Source: CALJFL01 sp039964455 (lineage in GTDB: Bacteria; Pseudomonadota; Gammaproteobacteria; Pseudomonadales; Halieaceae). Taken from it: DNA of 64,000 nt. The notes below the pieces were generated by a model. That model did not search any database. It saw nothing but the letters and a program-made list of their open reading frames with translations, and was not told the DNA's origin. Both the position numbers and the translations under genes were made by a program. Numbering within the stretch: position 1 is the stretch's first letter; every line of letters begins with the position of its first letter. The DNA lies in contig JBDVXK010000012.1 in assembly GCA_039964455.1 (NCBI GenBank), forward strand, positions 186,001 to 250,000, in the 5' to 3' direction. Of the stretch, positions 8,563 through 18,330 are shown piece after piece.

Positions 8563-9585
8563 TTAATCGAGCTTGACGACCGTCTTGCCGAAGTTTTGCC
8601 CGCTGAACATATCGGCAAATGCCCGTGGCACAGACCCTATTCCCTCTAGCATATACTCAGGGTTCTTCAGCTTGCCCGCTTGCAGCCATTCAGCCAGTTG
8701 GGTCCTCGCTTCGTCATAGCGCTCATGTCGAAAGTGCGTCATGAAGCCTTCCATCTTGAGTTCTTTGGTGACCACATCGAACATATTGGCAGGCCCACTA
8801 ACGGGCTCGCTGGCACCGTACACCGCAACCGCGCCACACAGGACAAGGCGTCCCTTGTGATTCATGTTGGCGATCGCGGCCTCCAGGGTAGCGCCGCCCA
8901 CATTATCAAAGAAAAGGTCCACGCCATCGCTGCACACCTGACCGATTGCCTCGGCAATAGGCATATCGCCACCGCGCACAACAGCCGCATCGTAGCCCAG
9001 TTCAGAAGTAATCCAGTCAGCTTTCTTCTGCGACCCAACAATACCTACAACCTTCGCGCCGAATAGCCGGGCTATCTGCCCCGCTATGGTGCCCACTGCA
9101 CCACCGGCACCACTGACCAGCACGGTGTCACCGGGCTGCGGCTTGCCTATCTCGGTCATACCGAAATAAGCGGACATACCCGTGTCACCCAAAACCCCCA
9201 TATAAGCACTGGGGTCGAATTCAAGCTTATCTGGCAGGCGAGCGATAAAGTCGCTGCCGTCACTTATCGAATACTCCTCCCAGGCAAACCGCGCCATCAA
9301 CAGGTCACCCTTGCTGTACTCACCGTTTCTGGATTCAATTACTTCCGACAAAACCAGGCCCATTACCGGTGCGCCAATGGCCATGGCGGGAAGCACCTCA
9401 TCACCGGAATCCTCGTTCATCCAGTTACGAAACCCCGCATCCAGCGAAACAAAACGATTTCGACAGAGAAATTGCCCGTCGGCTAATGCCGGCAGCGGTA
9501 ACTCCTCCACCCGAAAATCTTCCGGCAACGGATTCCCGTCAGGCCGGCGAGCTAACACTACCGCACGGTTTTTCCGCTCAGACAT
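8563..9585 (-). CDS. Zinc-free NADP-dependent MDR (CurA/prostaglandin-reductase-like)
   Basis: This is a 340-residue medium-chain reductase. The cofactor loop reads SGAGGAVGTIAGQIARLFGAKV, with no structural or catalytic zinc cysteines. The order of motifs (FRVEELPLPALADGQFLCRN at the start, MEGFMTHFRHERYDEA late) matches the YncB/CurA/leukotriene-B4 dehydrogenase group. Those enzymes reduce alpha,beta-unsaturated ketones or enones using NADPH. It begins 29 bp after the stop of icd on the same strand, so the two may share a transcript. In that case NADPH made by the isocitrate dehydrogenase would be the natural hydride source, though that link is inference. Confidence 0.88.
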   Translation of the reverse strand: MSERKNRAVVLARRPDGNPLPEDFRVEELPLPALADGQFLCRNRFVSLDAGFRNWMNEDSGDEVLPAMAIGAPVMGLVLSEVIESRNGEYSKGDLLMARFAWEEYSISDGSDFIARLPDKLEFDPSAYMGVLGDTGMSAYFGMTEIGKPQPGDTVLVSGAGGAVGTIAGQIARLFGAKVVGIVGSQKKADWITSELGYDAAVVRGGDMPIAEAIGQVCSDGVDLFFDNVGGATLEAAIANMNHKGRLVLCGAVAVYGASEPVSGPANMFDVVTKELKMEGFMTHFRHERYDEARTQLAEWLQAGKLKNPEYMLEGIGSVPRAFADMFSGQNFGKTVVKLD

Positions 9586-9614
9586 ACAGCAACTTCCCTG
9601 TTACGACCCAGGCC

Positions 9615-11855
9615 TTAACCGGCTGTGGCCTGTTCAAGTACGGCATTCAAGGTGACACTGGGCCGCATAATGCGTTTTATTGCCTCGCGGTCGGCATGAT
9701 AGTAACCGTAGCCAACCTCTTCGATGGGCTTGCCCTGCGCCGCTTCCAGCTCTCCCACAATACGCTCTTCGTTGTCAGCCAGTGCCGCAGCCAGGGGTGC
9801 CAACTGGGCCGCAAGCTCCGGATCGTCGCTTTGCGCCGCAACGGCCTGAGCCCAGTAAAGACCGAGGTAGAAATGACTGCCGCGATTGTCCAGCTCACCA
9901 ACCTTACGGGAGGGAGACTTATTGTTTTCCAGAAGCTTGCCGGTAGCATCATCCAGTGTTTTAGCCAGCACCACGGCGCGCGGGTTGTCCTGCTTGGTAC
10001 CCATATCTTCCAGTGATACTGCCAGCGCCAAAAACTCGCCCAGGGAATCCCAACGCAAGTGGTTCTCTTCCTGCAACTGCTGCACGTGCTTGGGAGCAGA
10101 ACCACCGGCGCCTGTCTCGTACATGCCACCGCCCTTGAGCATGGGCACAATGGACAACATCTTGGCCGAGGTACCCAACTCCATAATTGGGAACAGGTCC
10201 GTCAGATAGTCACGCAACACATTGCCGGTTACTGAAATTGTATCGCTGCCGCGAACCATGCGCTCCATGCTGCGACGGATCGCCTCATCATAGGTCATGA
10301 TGCGTATATCCAGGCCGGACGTATCGTGGTCCTGCAGGAAAACATTAACCTTCTTGATCAGCTCAATGTCATGCGGCCGGTTGCGATCCAACCAGAATAT
10401 GGCAGGCGTATCGGATTGACGTGAGCGGGTCACCGCCAGTTTCACCCAATCACGAACTGCCTCGTCTTTTGTCTGGCAGGCCCGCCAGATATCGCCCTTC
10501 TCTACATCGTGCTCCATCAGCACAGTGCCGTCGGAGGACACAACGCGTATTACGCCATCCTCATCGGGCTCAAAGGTCTTGTCGTGAGAGCCATATTCCT
10601 CAGCCTTCTTCGCCATCAGGCCAACATTGGGAACAGTGCCCATAGTCGTGGGATCAAAAGCACCATTGGTCTTACAGAAATTAATCATTTCCTGATAAAT
10701 GCTTGAGTAAGTGCTCTCAGGCATTACCGCCTTACAGTCCTTGGCTTTGCCATCCGGGCCCCACATCTTGCCGCCGTTGCGAATCATGGCAGGCATGGAA
10801 GCATCGACGATGACATCGCTGGGCACGTGAAGATTGGTAATACCCTTGACCGAATCCACCATGGCAAGCTCGGGGCGCCCCTCGTAGCAGGCATGAATAT
10901 CTTCCATGATCTCTTCCCGTTTGGACCGGGGCAGGGATTCAATTTTCTCGTAAACACTACTTAAACCATTGTTTTCGTTGACACCCAGCTGCTCGAATAA
11001 CGCGCCATGCTTTTCAAACAGATCCTTGTAAAACACAGTAACCGCATGACCGAACACAATCGGGTGAGAAATCTTCATCATCGTCGCTTTCACGTGAAGC
11101 GACCACATTACGCCACTCTGCTTAGCGTCCTGCATGGTCGCTTCCAGAAACTCACGCAAGGCAGCAACACTCATACGCATGCTGTCCAGTACTTCACCTT
11201 GCTCCAGATGCAATTCCTTCTTCACCGTGACATTGCCGCTGGCATCAACAAATTCAATACGCACATCGCCTGCCTGCTCCATGGTCACAGACTGCTCGGC
11301 GGAGTAAAAATCCCCGCCACGCATGTAGTCGGCATGGGTGCGGGACGCCTTGCTCCAGTCACCCATAGAATGGGGGAACTTGCGAACAAATTTCTTTACC
11401 GCAGCGGGCGCTCGGCGATCAGAATTACCCTCACGCAAAACAGGGTTCACCGCACTGCCCAGTACCTTCGAGTAGCGAGCCTGCACGTCACGATCTTCAT
11501 CTGTCTGCGGGTCTTCCGGGTAATCAGGAAGGTCATAGCCCTGCGATTTCAACTCGGCGATGCAGTTGGCCAGCTGCGGAATTGAAGCACTGATGTTGGG
11601 CAACTTGATAATGTTGGCGCAGGGGTCCTGGGTAAGCTCACCGAGAAATGCCAGGCCATCCTGAACCTGCTGTTCGTCTGTCAGTCGATCCGAGAAGCCA
11701 GACAGAATGCGCCCAGCCAACGATATGTCGGTAATCTTTATGTCTATTCCGGCAGCTAAAGTAAACGCCCTGACTATGGGCAACAACGAACAGGTTGCCA
11801 AAGATGGCGCTTCGTCAGTCAGTGTGTAGTAAATCGTCTGGCTATTATCGGTCAT
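9615..11855 (-). CDS. icd: Isocitrate dehydrogenase, NADP-dependent, monomeric type
   Basis: This is a large single-chain isocitrate dehydrogenase of about 746 residues, the usual length of the monomeric class, unrelated in size to the 45-kDa homodimer. It oxidatively decarboxylates isocitrate to 2-oxoglutarate in the TCA cycle. Recognisable blocks include HSMGDWSKASRTHADYM, SVYEKIESLPRSKREEI, AIFWLDRNRPHDIELIKKV and GGMYETGAGGSAPKHVQQ. The ATG at 11855 is chosen because GAGGAG lies 5 bp upstream; a longer frame to 11921 would add 22 unconserved residues. It is divergent from yghU, with about 290 bp between. Confidence 0.96.
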   Translation of the reverse strand: MTDNSQTIYYTLTDEAPSLATCSLLPIVRAFTLAAGIDIKITDISLAGRILSGFSDRLTDEQQVQDGLAFLGELTQDPCANIIKLPNISASIPQLANCIAELKSQGYDLPDYPEDPQTDEDRDVQARYSKVLGSAVNPVLREGNSDRRAPAAVKKFVRKFPHSMGDWSKASRTHADYMRGGDFYSAEQSVTMEQAGDVRIEFVDASGNVTVKKELHLEQGEVLDSMRMSVAALREFLEATMQDAKQSGVMWSLHVKATMMKISHPIVFGHAVTVFYKDLFEKHGALFEQLGVNENNGLSSVYEKIESLPRSKREEIMEDIHACYEGRPELAMVDSVKGITNLHVPSDVIVDASMPAMIRNGGKMWGPDGKAKDCKAVMPESTYSSIYQEMINFCKTNGAFDPTTMGTVPNVGLMAKKAEEYGSHDKTFEPDEDGVIRVVSSDGTVLMEHDVEKGDIWRACQTKDEAVRDWVKLAVTRSRQSDTPAIFWLDRNRPHDIELIKKVNVFLQDHDTSGLDIRIMTYDEAIRRSMERMVRGSDTISVTGNVLRDYLTDLFPIMELGTSAKMLSIVPMLKGGGMYETGAGGSAPKHVQQLQEENHLRWDSLGEFLALAVSLEDMGTKQDNPRAVVLAKTLDDATGKLLENNKSPSRKVGELDNRGSHFYLGLYWAQAVAAQSDDPELAAQLAPLAAALADNEERIVGELEAAQGKPIEEVGYGYYHADREAIKRIMRPSVTLNAVLEQATAG

Positions 11856-12148
11856 GGGGCTCCTCGTGAGATTGATACCTGCAGCCTGGCCGGCGGTCTC
11901 AGCGACTTGTGGTCGCTGCAATACGCCTACCCCGGCTAGTCTCGGTAATTGGATATCACCGGACCTGAGGCGGTCGTCTTTTATTCGGGCACGGATTGTC
12001 TCGCATATACCCCCGTTCTGGCAATCTCAGCTGGCCAGTCAGCTTATGAAAAATGGTCTAATAGCGGGCCGGTTTATAATATAGTGCTGGCGCCAACTTC
12101 CCGGCAGCCGCTAAACTACTTTGCCACGATAATTGAGACGAGCCGGTT
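11856..12148. promoter_or_regulatory. Divergent icd/yghU intergenic region
   Basis: This 293-bp spacer separates leftward icd from rightward yghU. It holds the icd ribosome binding site at its left end. A perfect TATAAT lies at 12075-12080 about 70 bp upstream of yghU; the region 17 bp before it (AATGGT) is only a weak -35, so an activator may be needed. I see no open frame, repeat or hairpin of note. Confidence 0.4.
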
Positions 12149-12985
12149 ATGACTGACACGTATACGCCACCCGCAGTATGGACATGGGACAAGGAAAGCG
12201 GCGGCAAATTTGCCAACATCAATCGCCCTGTCGCAGGTTCCACCCACGACAAGGACCTGCCTGTTGGTGAACACCCATTGCAGCTGTACTCCCTGGCCAC
12301 CCCAAACGGGGTCAAGGTAACCGTATTACTGGAAGAACTCCTGGCTCTGGGCATCAAAGATGCCGAATACAATGCCTATCTGATCAATATTGGCGAAGGC
12401 GACCAGTTCAGCAGCGGCTTCGTGGATGTAAACCCCAACTCCAAGATCCCTGCGCTGCTGGACAACGGCAGCAACCCTCCCATACGCGTATTCGAGTCGG
12501 GCGCTATCCTGGTCTATCTGGCTGAGAAGTTTGGCCACTTCCTGCCCACTGAGCCTGCCGCTCGCGCCGAATGTATGTCCTGGTTGTTTTGGCAAATGGG
12601 TAGCGTCCCCTACCTGGGCGGGGGTTTCGGCCATTTTTACGCCTATGCACCGGAGAAATGGGAGTACCCGATCAACCGGTACGCCATGGAGGTGAAGCGA
12701 CAGCTGGACGTTCTCGACCGTAATTTATCCTCCCGACAGTACCTCTGCGGCGACGAGTACACGATTGCCGACATGGCTAACTACGCCTGGTACGGCGCGC
12801 TGGTGATGGGCAAGTTGTATGAAGCTGGCGATTTTCTGGATGTTGACTCCTATAAGCACGTGCGACGCTGGACGGAAGAAATTCACCAGCGTCCGGCAGT
12901 GCAACGGGGACGGCGGGTGAATCGTGCCTGGGGGCCTGAGGAAGAACAGGTGCCAGAAAGACATAGCGCCAGCGACCTGGATTAA
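12149..12985 (+). CDS. yghU: YghU-type glutathione transferase/disulfide oxidoreductase
   Basis: This is a 278-residue protein of the Nu-class GST family, in which E. coli YghU and YfcG act as glutathione-dependent disulfide-bond reductases and peroxidases. The long N-terminal extension (TPPAVWTWDKESGGKFANINRP) is characteristic of YghU. It is followed by a thioredoxin-fold half with TPNGVKVTVLLEEL, NPNSKIPALLD and ESGAILVYLAEKFG, then an all-helical half with YTIADMANYAWYG. There is no active-site Cys, as expected for this class. It stands opposite icd. Confidence 0.93.
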   Translation: MTDTYTPPAVWTWDKESGGKFANINRPVAGSTHDKDLPVGEHPLQLYSLATPNGVKVTVLLEELLALGIKDAEYNAYLINIGEGDQFSSGFVDVNPNSKIPALLDNGSNPPIRVFESGAILVYLAEKFGHFLPTEPAARAECMSWLFWQMGSVPYLGGGFGHFYAYAPEKWEYPINRYAMEVKRQLDVLDRNLSSRQYLCGDEYTIADMANYAWYGALVMGKLYEAGDFLDVDSYKHVRRWTEEIHQRPAVQRGRRVNRAWGPEEEQVPERHSASDLD

Positions 12986-13063
12986 AATCACTACGCCGGT
13001 TGGAATTGAACTAAATCGAGATTGGCCTGCCAAAAAAAGCACATTAATCCGGAGATAATACCC

Positions 13064-13513
13064 GTGAAGCTGATATCCCTAGTGCTCCTGATGGCCCTAA
13101 CGTCACTCGCTTCCGCCGAGCAAGCAAACAGTGGCCACCAATGCGCACCCGACGGCATCGCGCTGGGCGGCTACGACGCGGTGAGCTATCACCAGGGTGA
13201 ACGACCCAAAGGCGGCGACCCTGCGTTCTCTGCGGAGGTAGCTGGGTTGACCTACCAGTTCATATCAGAAGACAACCTGGCTACTTTTGAGGCCTCGCCA
13301 GAAAAGTATCTTCCCGTCTATCAGGGCTGGTGTGCTGCCACCCTCTCGATGGGTCAACTGACCTGCCCCGATTACACCAACTTCAAGATCGAGAATGGCA
13401 GACTTCTACTCTTTGAGCTTGCCGGCTTTACCAATGGCCGCTCCCTATGGAACAGCGACCCGGAGGGGTTTCGCCAAAGGGCCGACTCCAACTTCGAAAA
13501 ACTGGTTCACTAG
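13064..13513 (+). CDS. Secreted YHS-domain protein
   Basis: This is a 149-residue protein. The GTG start at 13064 is chosen because GGAG lies 9 bp upstream and because it places a clean signal peptide at the N-terminus (KLISLVLLMALTSLASA, cleavage near residue 17). The mature part carries the YHS fold seen in metal-handling proteins: GGYDAVSYH, AEVAGLTYQFISEDNLATFEASPEKYLP and a late WCAATLS. It has one Cys near its N-terminus and two in the centre. YHS proteins of this secreted type are thought to bind metals, but a ligand is not shown. The following gene starts 3 bp after its stop, indicating an operon. Confidence 0.8.
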   Translation: MKLISLVLLMALTSLASAEQANSGHQCAPDGIALGGYDAVSYHQGERPKGGDPAFSAEVAGLTYQFISEDNLATFEASPEKYLPVYQGWCAATLSMGQLTCPDYTNFKIENGRLLLFELAGFTNGRSLWNSDPEGFRQRADSNFEKLVH

Positions 13514-13516
13514 GCC

Positions 13517-14728
13517 GTGCGAACACGCCTGTGCCTGGCGATTGCGCTGCTTGTCACATCAATGGCAAGCCAGGCCGCTTTGCGCCTGGGTGTGCACAGC
13601 GATGAACCCGCCCCCACAATTGCAGAACTGCTGGCAGCACGCCTGCCCGCCGAGCTGCAGCCACAGCTTGTAGCCTATGACGATGTTTCAGAGTTACGCC
13701 GCGCCCTGGCCGAGGGCGAGCTGGAACTGGCTTTTCTTGAAGAACCGGGAGCTGCGATACCAGATGTCGCAGCGGTAAGTGAGCTCTATCCCGCCGTACT
13801 ACATATTCTCGTCCATAAAGACTCCAAGGCTGAAACACTGGGCGAGGTACTTGCCAGCCCGGCGATCTGGGCAGGTGTAGCCGACGGCATTGGCCACTCA
13901 CTGGCCGAACGACTGGCGCAGGATTATGGTGTCGGGCCTCCGGACCTGCTGGCAGACCCGTGGAGCAAGGAACCTCAGGTGTATTTCATATTCGGTGGTC
14001 TGCTGGCTTCTGACGCTACTGCAAGGTTAAAAGACTACCAACTTTTCAGTGTTGGCCAGCCCGAAAACCAGCAGGGCAGCATTGCCGATGGCATGGTGCT
14101 GCGCTATCCCAACTTGAGAGGCTTTGTATTACCTGCCCAGCTATACCCGACATTAGGCCACGGGCCTTCCTTGACCGTCGCTGTAAAGACACTACTGGTG
14201 GCGCGGGAAGACCTGGACCAGAACCTTGTATACCAGCTGGCGATGGCCACCGATCGCATGAAACCCGAAATCGCCTCGGCCTACCCACTCGCTGGCGTCG
14301 AAACACTGGGTAAGTCTCGCAGCGCCGCCCGGGCACTCCCCTGGCACCCCGGGGCCCGGCGTTATATCGACCGCGAGCTGCCTTCGCTTATCGAACAATA
14401 TGCCGAATTTGTGGGCGCCACAGTCACTATGACCATCGCTGTGGTCAGTCTACTGGTAGCCGTATACCGGCGCCGACGGCAGGCACGTAAGGACAGGCTG
14501 GACACTTACTATCAGCAACTACTCACCTGCCGCACTGCCCTGCGCGATTCTGGCGCCAATACTGCAGCCATCGAGACCACTCTTTACGAACTGCAGGAAG
14601 AAGTGTTTGAGCTCCTTATCGCTGAGCGTATTGATGCGGACTCAGCGTTGCTGGCATTCCTTTCCCTGTCCAACCAATTGCTCATAGAGGCCAAATCTGC
14701 AGCGCCGGTTGCCCATAACAGTGCCTAG
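13517..14728 (+). CDS. TAXI-type periplasmic binding protein fused to a membrane anchor
   Basis: This is a 403-residue protein with a GTG start 3 bp after the YHS gene. A signal peptide ends near residue 21 (SQAA). Residues 22-285 look like a TAXI-family TRAP solute-binding domain, with DELxxALAEGELELAFL-like and PWHPGARRYIDRE segments, the latter typical of the anchored subgroup. A single transmembrane helix follows at about 300-320 (TMTIAVVSLLVAVYRRRR). An 80-residue helical cytosolic tail ends the protein. No TRAP permease lies nearby. A sensor or scaffold that reads a periplasmic ligand across the membrane is as likely as a transport role. Confidence 0.7.
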   Translation: MRTRLCLAIALLVTSMASQAALRLGVHSDEPAPTIAELLAARLPAELQPQLVAYDDVSELRRALAEGELELAFLEEPGAAIPDVAAVSELYPAVLHILVHKDSKAETLGEVLASPAIWAGVADGIGHSLAERLAQDYGVGPPDLLADPWSKEPQVYFIFGGLLASDATARLKDYQLFSVGQPENQQGSIADGMVLRYPNLRGFVLPAQLYPTLGHGPSLTVAVKTLLVAREDLDQNLVYQLAMATDRMKPEIASAYPLAGVETLGKSRSAARALPWHPGARRYIDRELPSLIEQYAEFVGATVTMTIAVVSLLVAVYRRRRQARKDRLDTYYQQLLTCRTALRDSGANTAAIETTLYELQEEVFELLIAERIDADSALLAFLSLSNQLLIEAKSAAPVAHNSA

Positions 14729-14859
14729 GAGCAGAATTGAGTCAGGGCTGACTACAGTTGAAATTATTGTCTACACTAAGGCAGACTCCGAAGCCAGATC
14801 ACTGATCTGCAAACGAAGCCATACAACCCACCTATAAAATAAAAGTGGTTCAAAGCGAC

Positions 14860-16422
14860 ATGGTAGAGACAACAACAGGACACGACCGGTCAAACGGCCC
14901 CTCATACAACGACATACTGAAGGGCGACACAGTGCCACCGCCAGATGTGTATCTGGAAGACAGCCCAATGGCGGCCGGAGTTACCAAGGTCAAGGTGGAG
15001 CGCTACTTCAGCAAGGCGGAGCATGATCGCGAGGTAGAGCGATTGTGGAAACGGGTATGGCAAATGGCCTGTCATGAGTCTGACATTCCAAATGTAGGCG
15101 ACACCCATGTATACGACATTGCTGAGCTTTCATTTCTTATCGTACGAGTCAGCGAGACCGAGGTAAAAGCCTACGCCAACGCCTGCCTGCATCGTGGCCG
15201 AGCCATTTGCGACAACCACCGCAAAGAATTGAAGGCATTCCGGTGCCCATTTCACGGTTGGTCGTGGCACCTCGATGGCAAGTTAAAAGAGATTCCCGGG
15301 CAATGGGATTTCCCCAGCGTTACCGCAGAGGAATACTCACTGCAATCACTACCCGTCGGACACTGGGGCGGATTTATCTTTCTCAACCCCGACCCCGACT
15401 GTGAACCTTTGGAGGATTTCCTGGGCGACATCGATCGCCACTTTGCTGTTCCCTTTGAACGCCGCTACAAAGCCCTGCATGTGATCAAGCGTTTGCCCTG
15501 CAACTGGAAGGTAGCCCAGGAAGCGTTCATGGAGTCCTATCACGTGGTAGCGACACATCCGGAATTACTGGGCTACTTCGGCGACGTGAATTCGAAATAC
15601 GATGTTTTTGGCAACCTCTCGCGCGCTATGTCGCCGCAGGGGCCGCCCAGCCCACACACCGGCCTGGAGAACCCCGATCAGTCTTCTCATCCTGATGGCA
15701 AAGCCTTTCAGAGCATGAAGCACCTGATCAGCGACCACGTTTACCGTCGCCTTGAAGAGGGCAAGGTAGAAGTTACTTTACCCAGTGGCCGCACAGGCAT
15801 TTTCACCGACGCAGCCGAGTACATCAGTGGCGACGTCAAGTCCGCGGATATCCAGATGTGCGATTGGGTGGGGGGCAAGATAATTGCCGGCGAAGAAGAT
15901 CAGCCCATGGAATTTCCTACCGAGTCCGGCCACGCTTTTCGTGATGCCAAGGCGCAGGCTCGCCGCGACCAGATGAGACCAGATTTCGGTGACGCCGTGG
16001 ACTCTATCAGTGACGCAGATCTGAACGACTCGATCTACTATTCACTGTTCCCGAACCTGAGCCCATGGGCCGACTTCAATCCGATCTTCTACCGCTTTCG
16101 GCCCGACGGTGACAACCCGGAGCAATCTTTCCACGAGGTTATGTTCATGCTTCCGGTACCCGAAGGGGCAGAAATTCCCCCGCCTGCCGAGCTCACCTTT
16201 CTGAATATAGACGACGACTATACCGAAGCAACCGAGTTAGGCAGCGAGCTGGCGAAGATATTCAACCAGGATTACGTCAATCACCGCATGGTGCAAAAGG
16301 GGCTGCACTCACACCCCAAGGGTGAAACGATTTTTGCGTCTTACCAGGAGAGCAAGCTCAGGCACTTCCACGAGACGCTCAATCGGTGGCTGGATAGCGA
16401 GGGCGCACCAAAAACTGCGTAG
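14860..16422 (+). CDS. Rieske non-heme iron oxygenase, alpha subunit
   Basis: This is a 520-residue ring-hydroxylating-type oxygenase. The Rieske cluster ligands are visible as CLHRG and CPFHGW, 17 residues apart. The mononuclear iron site is marked by ESYHVVATHPE, giving HxxxxH. The chain is longer than the usual 430-460 because of an insert around residues 270-370. ATG 14860 is preferred over GTG 14845, although neither has a strong ribosome site. No beta subunit, ferredoxin or reductase gene is present in the window, so electrons must come from elsewhere. It is followed head-to-head by a PhyH gene. The substrate is unknown; aromatics, steroids and quaternary amines are all used by the family. 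Confidence 0.92.
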   Translation: MVETTTGHDRSNGPSYNDILKGDTVPPPDVYLEDSPMAAGVTKVKVERYFSKAEHDREVERLWKRVWQMACHESDIPNVGDTHVYDIAELSFLIVRVSETEVKAYANACLHRGRAICDNHRKELKAFRCPFHGWSWHLDGKLKEIPGQWDFPSVTAEEYSLQSLPVGHWGGFIFLNPDPDCEPLEDFLGDIDRHFAVPFERRYKALHVIKRLPCNWKVAQEAFMESYHVVATHPELLGYFGDVNSKYDVFGNLSRAMSPQGPPSPHTGLENPDQSSHPDGKAFQSMKHLISDHVYRRLEEGKVEVTLPSGRTGIFTDAAEYISGDVKSADIQMCDWVGGKIIAGEEDQPMEFPTESGHAFRDAKAQARRDQMRPDFGDAVDSISDADLNDSIYYSLFPNLSPWADFNPIFYRFRPDGDNPEQSFHEVMFMLPVPEGAEIPPPAELTFLNIDDDYTEATELGSELAKIFNQDYVNHRMVQKGLHSHPKGETIFASYQESKLRHFHETLNRWLDSEGAPKTA

Positions 16423-16445
16423 CTGCCCTTGCTAAGGACTACGCC

Positions 16446-17333
16446 TCAGGATGCCTGTTGCGGGACAAACCTGACATCATCAAAGACATCGGGATAACCC
16501 CGCCAGTAATACTGTAGATCGGTATCCTGCCAGTCAGCGTAGATGCTATCCCAATCGAAATTGTCGATGCGCCAGCCGTGATGCGGCTGCAGGTTCAGGG
16601 TAAATACTGGCGCACCATAATCACAGAATCGCGTATCAACACTGATACGCACCGTCTCCTCGGTGATGTTGGGCTCAGCCCTGTGCACACAGCAGGAATG
16701 GAAGAGAATCACCCCGCCCTGCTCCACGTCGGAAACATGCCAGGTTTTCTCTTCAGGGAAAATTTCACATTGCACGCCTCCAACACCTTCAGCTTCGAAC
16801 ACTTTTCTCACGCCACGCTTGTGCGAGCCGGGCAATAGCTTCAGACGACCCATTCCTTCCCTCACATCATGCAGGGCTACCCATATTCCGGCCATGGTCG
16901 GACCAGCCTGGTGGGAATGGGCATCCTGGTGGGGCGGCGTCTCAAACCCGATTTTTCGAGGGGTCGCTATGCGGGCCATTTTCATGGGATAAACAAATAC
17001 ATCATCGCCCACCAGTGTGCTCATCAATTGCTGTACATCTTGCTGGTGAAAGAAATTGTGAAATTCATACAGCGACTGCATCCTGGGATAAACCTCGTCC
17101 CAGGTAGGATCGGTCTCAAAAAAGGGCGCACCTACCAGTCTCGGTGCCGAACAATCAGCGTCGTAATTGATATGCGGTAACAGGCATTGCGAGAACGCTT
17201 TTAACAACCGTTCGCACTTGTCGCCATCGATATAGCGGGGGAAATACAAATACCCATATTCCTCAAAACGGGCACGCAGTGCATCGACCGACTCGTCAGC
17301 GGCGGAGATAACCAAAGGCGCATCTACAGGCAT
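16446..17333 (-). CDS. Phytanoyl-CoA dioxygenase (PhyH) family protein
   Basis: This is a 295-residue Fe(II)/2-oxoglutarate oxygenase. The facial triad is seen as HQDAH (His and Asp) and the distal His in CCVHRAEPN. An Arg for 2-oxoglutarate lies a few residues later in VRISVDTRF. The N-terminal LRARFEEYGYLYFPRYI block is typical. PhyH relatives hydroxylate acyl-CoAs or small metabolites. The gene converges on the Rieske oxygenase with 23 bp between, so they are not co-transcribed, but two oxygenases side by side suggest a shared catabolic theme. Confidence 0.88.
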   Translation of the reverse strand: MPVDAPLVISAADESVDALRARFEEYGYLYFPRYIDGDKCERLLKAFSQCLLPHINYDADCSAPRLVGAPFFETDPTWDEVYPRMQSLYEFHNFFHQQDVQQLMSTLVGDDVFVYPMKMARIATPRKIGFETPPHQDAHSHQAGPTMAGIWVALHDVREGMGRLKLLPGSHKRGVRKVFEAEGVGGVQCEIFPEEKTWHVSDVEQGGVILFHSCCVHRAEPNITEETVRISVDTRFCDYGAPVFTLNLQPHHGWRIDNFDWDSIYADWQDTDLQYYWRGYPDVFDDVRFVPQQAS

Positions 17334-17592
17334 ACTTGAATTTCCATTAAGACAGTAGGTCTATTAGCAGAGGTTGGCGGTTACTACTACGAAGGCTCGA
17401 CCAACTTAAGAACGCTGCGCCGCCACGGGCACCGCGCATAGGACCAATTGAAGTTTATGCGCCGTCTCGGTGACAGGCAAGCAGGATCGCCCTGAAAGCC
17501 ACCACAGGCTACATTCTCTGCTGCGGAATAACTTGCAGGAAATTCAGTGTAATGCGATTGTTACGCCCCACTTTCAAATTGGTTATTCGACA

Positions 17593-18267
17593 ATGATGGA
17601 CTATCAGGTCTCCGACAATATCGTTACCCTCACATTCGACGACGGCAAAGCCAATGCTGTCGGACACGACTTCCTCGACAATATCAATGCGGGACTGGAT
17701 AGAGCAGTGCAGGAAGAGGCCGGGGCCGTAATCCTGCGCGGCAGAGAGGGCATGTTCTCCGGCGGCTTCGATTTGGCCGAATTTGAAAAAGGCGTAGAAG
17801 CAGGCATGGCGATGGTGCAACGGGGCTTCGAATTACTGGTACGCCTGTACAGTTTTCCATTGCCACTGGTCGCCGCCAGTACCGGTCACGGTGTCGCCAT
17901 GGGTGCGTTTATGATTATGGCTTGCGATTCTCGCGTTGCCTGTAGCGGGAAGTTCAAAATGAGTCTGCCGGAAACCGCCATAGGCATGCAGCTTCCACCC
18001 TTGCTTGTAGAGCTCGCTACTTCACGGATATCCGTGAGGCATGCCACCCGCGTGATACTTCAATCGGAAGTTTATCCACCAGAAGCTGCTGTAGATGCTG
18101 GCTTTATCGACGAAGTTGTTCCAGTTGATGAACTTGAGTCCAGAACAATGGAGATTGCCAAAAAACTTGCTGAATTACCGCAGGCGCAATACGCCGAAAA
18201 TAAGCTGTCCGTTCGCGCCCGGCATTTACAGGTGATGAAAGACAGCCTCACTCAAATGACAGCGTGA
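17593..18267 (+). CDS. Crotonase-fold enoyl-CoA hydratase/isomerase
   Basis: This is a crotonase-fold protein of 224 residues. The ATG at 17593 fits the family N-terminus (DYQVSDNIVTLTF); the longer frame to 17470 adds unconserved sequence. The oxyanion-hole loops are GMFSGGFDL and HGVAMGAFMIMACD. The first catalytic Glu of true hydratases (GGxCE) is replaced by Phe/Met here. The second is kept in SLPETAIG. Having only the second Glu suits a delta3-delta2-enoyl-CoA isomerase better than a hydratase. It stands between the PhyH gene and a SnoaL-like gene. Confidence 0.85.
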   Translation: MMDYQVSDNIVTLTFDDGKANAVGHDFLDNINAGLDRAVQEEAGAVILRGREGMFSGGFDLAEFEKGVEAGMAMVQRGFELLVRLYSFPLPLVAASTGHGVAMGAFMIMACDSRVACSGKFKMSLPETAIGMQLPPLLVELATSRISVRHATRVILQSEVYPPEAAVDAGFIDEVVPVDELESRTMEIAKKLAELPQAQYAENKLSVRARHLQVMKDSLTQMTA

Positions 18268-18330
18268 TGATTCAGAAACTGTTCATCGCGCACTCTATTC
18301 TCCCCTCTTGTTGAACACGGAGCCGCTCAC

